A DNA stretch of 35,234 bases from Clostridia bacterium (GTDB taxonomy: Bacteria; Bacillota; Clostridia; Christensenellales; Aristaeellaceae), in the NCBI GenBank assembly GCA_017471125.1, contig JAFUWR010000220.1, positions 1 to 35,234 on the forward strand. Reading direction: 5' to 3'. The first letter of the stretch is position 1, and each line of letters opens with the position of its first letter. Under the pieces are notes generated by a model. That model was not told the origin of the DNA. It saw only the letters and a program-made list of their open reading frames with translations, and did not search any database. Below are positions 34,911-35,234 of the stretch, piece after piece. A program made the position numbers and the translations under genes.

Positions 34911-34955
34911 AAAGGGGCTGTCTTAAAGCGGATAGCGATACCGCTATAAGCAATA
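34911..34955 (+). repeat. Outer arm of the MITE-like element, second copy
   Basis: GGGGCTGTCTTAAAGCGGATAG just after the adhesin stop (first 20 nt shown by position 34916-34935) matches, reversed, the right end of the element at 18257-18423. The opposite end is missing, so this copy is truncated or diverged. It may serve as the adhesin's transcription stop. Confidence 0.55.
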
Positions 34956-35033
34956 GTAGGGGCGGCGTGGCGCCGCCCGCCGGGTACAACGCGATGGAGC
35001 GTACCCGGGCGGGCGCCGCAACGGCGCCCCTAC
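34956..35033 (+). repeat. 78-nt GC-rich palindromic repeat, copy C
   Basis: Same length and arms as copies A and B and the same orientation as A. It is flanked by GACTGTT on the right, as is copy B when reversed, which shows that the larger element was shared. Confidence 0.85.
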
Positions 35034-35071
35034 GACTGTTTTATTGTAAGCACCCAATAAAAATACGTGTA

Positions 35072-35100
35072 TTGTAAGCTCTTGCAGAATATGGTACAAT
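35072..35100 (+). promoter_or_regulatory. Sigma-A promoter near the right edge
   Basis: TTGTAA (35072-35077), a 17-nt spacer and TACAAT (35095-35100). The 130 nt that follow to the window end show no credible start with a ribosome site, so they are a long leader or the start of an RNA. Confidence 0.5.
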
Positions 35101-35234
35101 AAATCCAAATGAACATACCAAAAGCGCCGTGTGGCGTTTCTGTTGCATTCCACAAGGCGTTCCTGGGTTACCTGAAGGGGCTTCAGGCGCAATCGCGCAC
35201 TTTCATCAGTTGCTTCCAGACTGCCCATGGCGTA

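Noticed and set aside
34944..35228. 94-residue minus-strand frame at the right edge
   Set aside because: It runs through the 78-nt palindromic repeat and a promoter, and no family resemblance is seen.

Overview
The window looks like chromosomal DNA of a GC-rich Gram-positive anaerobe, most likely a gut or rumen clostridium. The support is LPXTG surface proteins with Cna-B and isopeptide-D2 domains, sigma-A promoters with 17-nt spacers, AAGGAGG-type ribosome sites, a chromosomal Tet(M)-like GTPase and Rpn/PD-(D/E)XK nuclease genes. No rRNA or tRNA is present and the genus cannot be named.

Layout. (1) 1-1172, minus: the start of a large surface adhesin that runs off the left edge. (2) 1377-4328, minus: an operon of two membrane diguanylate cyclases and a sirtuin. 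(3) 4500-15130: an AT-richer accessory island with five copies of one pilin family in both orientations. Three are long (4587-6023 plus, 8764-10404 minus, 11556-13313 plus), one is an internally deleted pseudogene (6907-7435 minus) and one is a 3' scrap (about 14967-15009 plus). Between them lie an ORF-less group II intron, a DUF3800 gene, two Rpn/PD-(D/E)XK nuclease genes, a small hypothetical gene and palindromic repeats. (4) 15307-18251, plus: a membrane-anchored alpha/beta hydrolase overlapping a Tet(M)/EF-G-like GTPase. (5) 18257-19011: a MITE-like element and a toxin-antitoxin pair on the minus strand. (6) 19293-34901, plus: a 5202-residue LPXTG adhesin paralogous to the one at the left edge. 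(7) 34902-35234: a second repeat copy, then a promoter with an untranslated-looking stretch.

The main point is the pilin island. The copies share a nearly constant signal-peptide segment and a nearly constant LPSTG/membrane/tail segment, with divergent middles. None has a normal AUG start with a ribosome site in its own frame. In two copies (8764-10404 and 11556-13313) an ATG lies 14 nt before a run of six T, one frame off. The zero-frame codons form a canonical -1 slippery heptamer, and a -1 shift would join that ATG to the pilin frame and give a complete signal peptide. In 4587-6023 the equivalent segment is replaced by a perfect inverted copy of the signal-peptide coding DNA. Either these are silent cassettes for recombination into an expression site elsewhere, or expression depends on frameshifting or tract slippage.

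The two big adhesins share a paralogous N-terminal module and a GTAA/CCC-GGG/GTAATCG promoter element, which suggests common regulation. With the two cyclases, much of the window appears devoted to the cell surface and the choice between attached and free life, although no sortase gene is present here.
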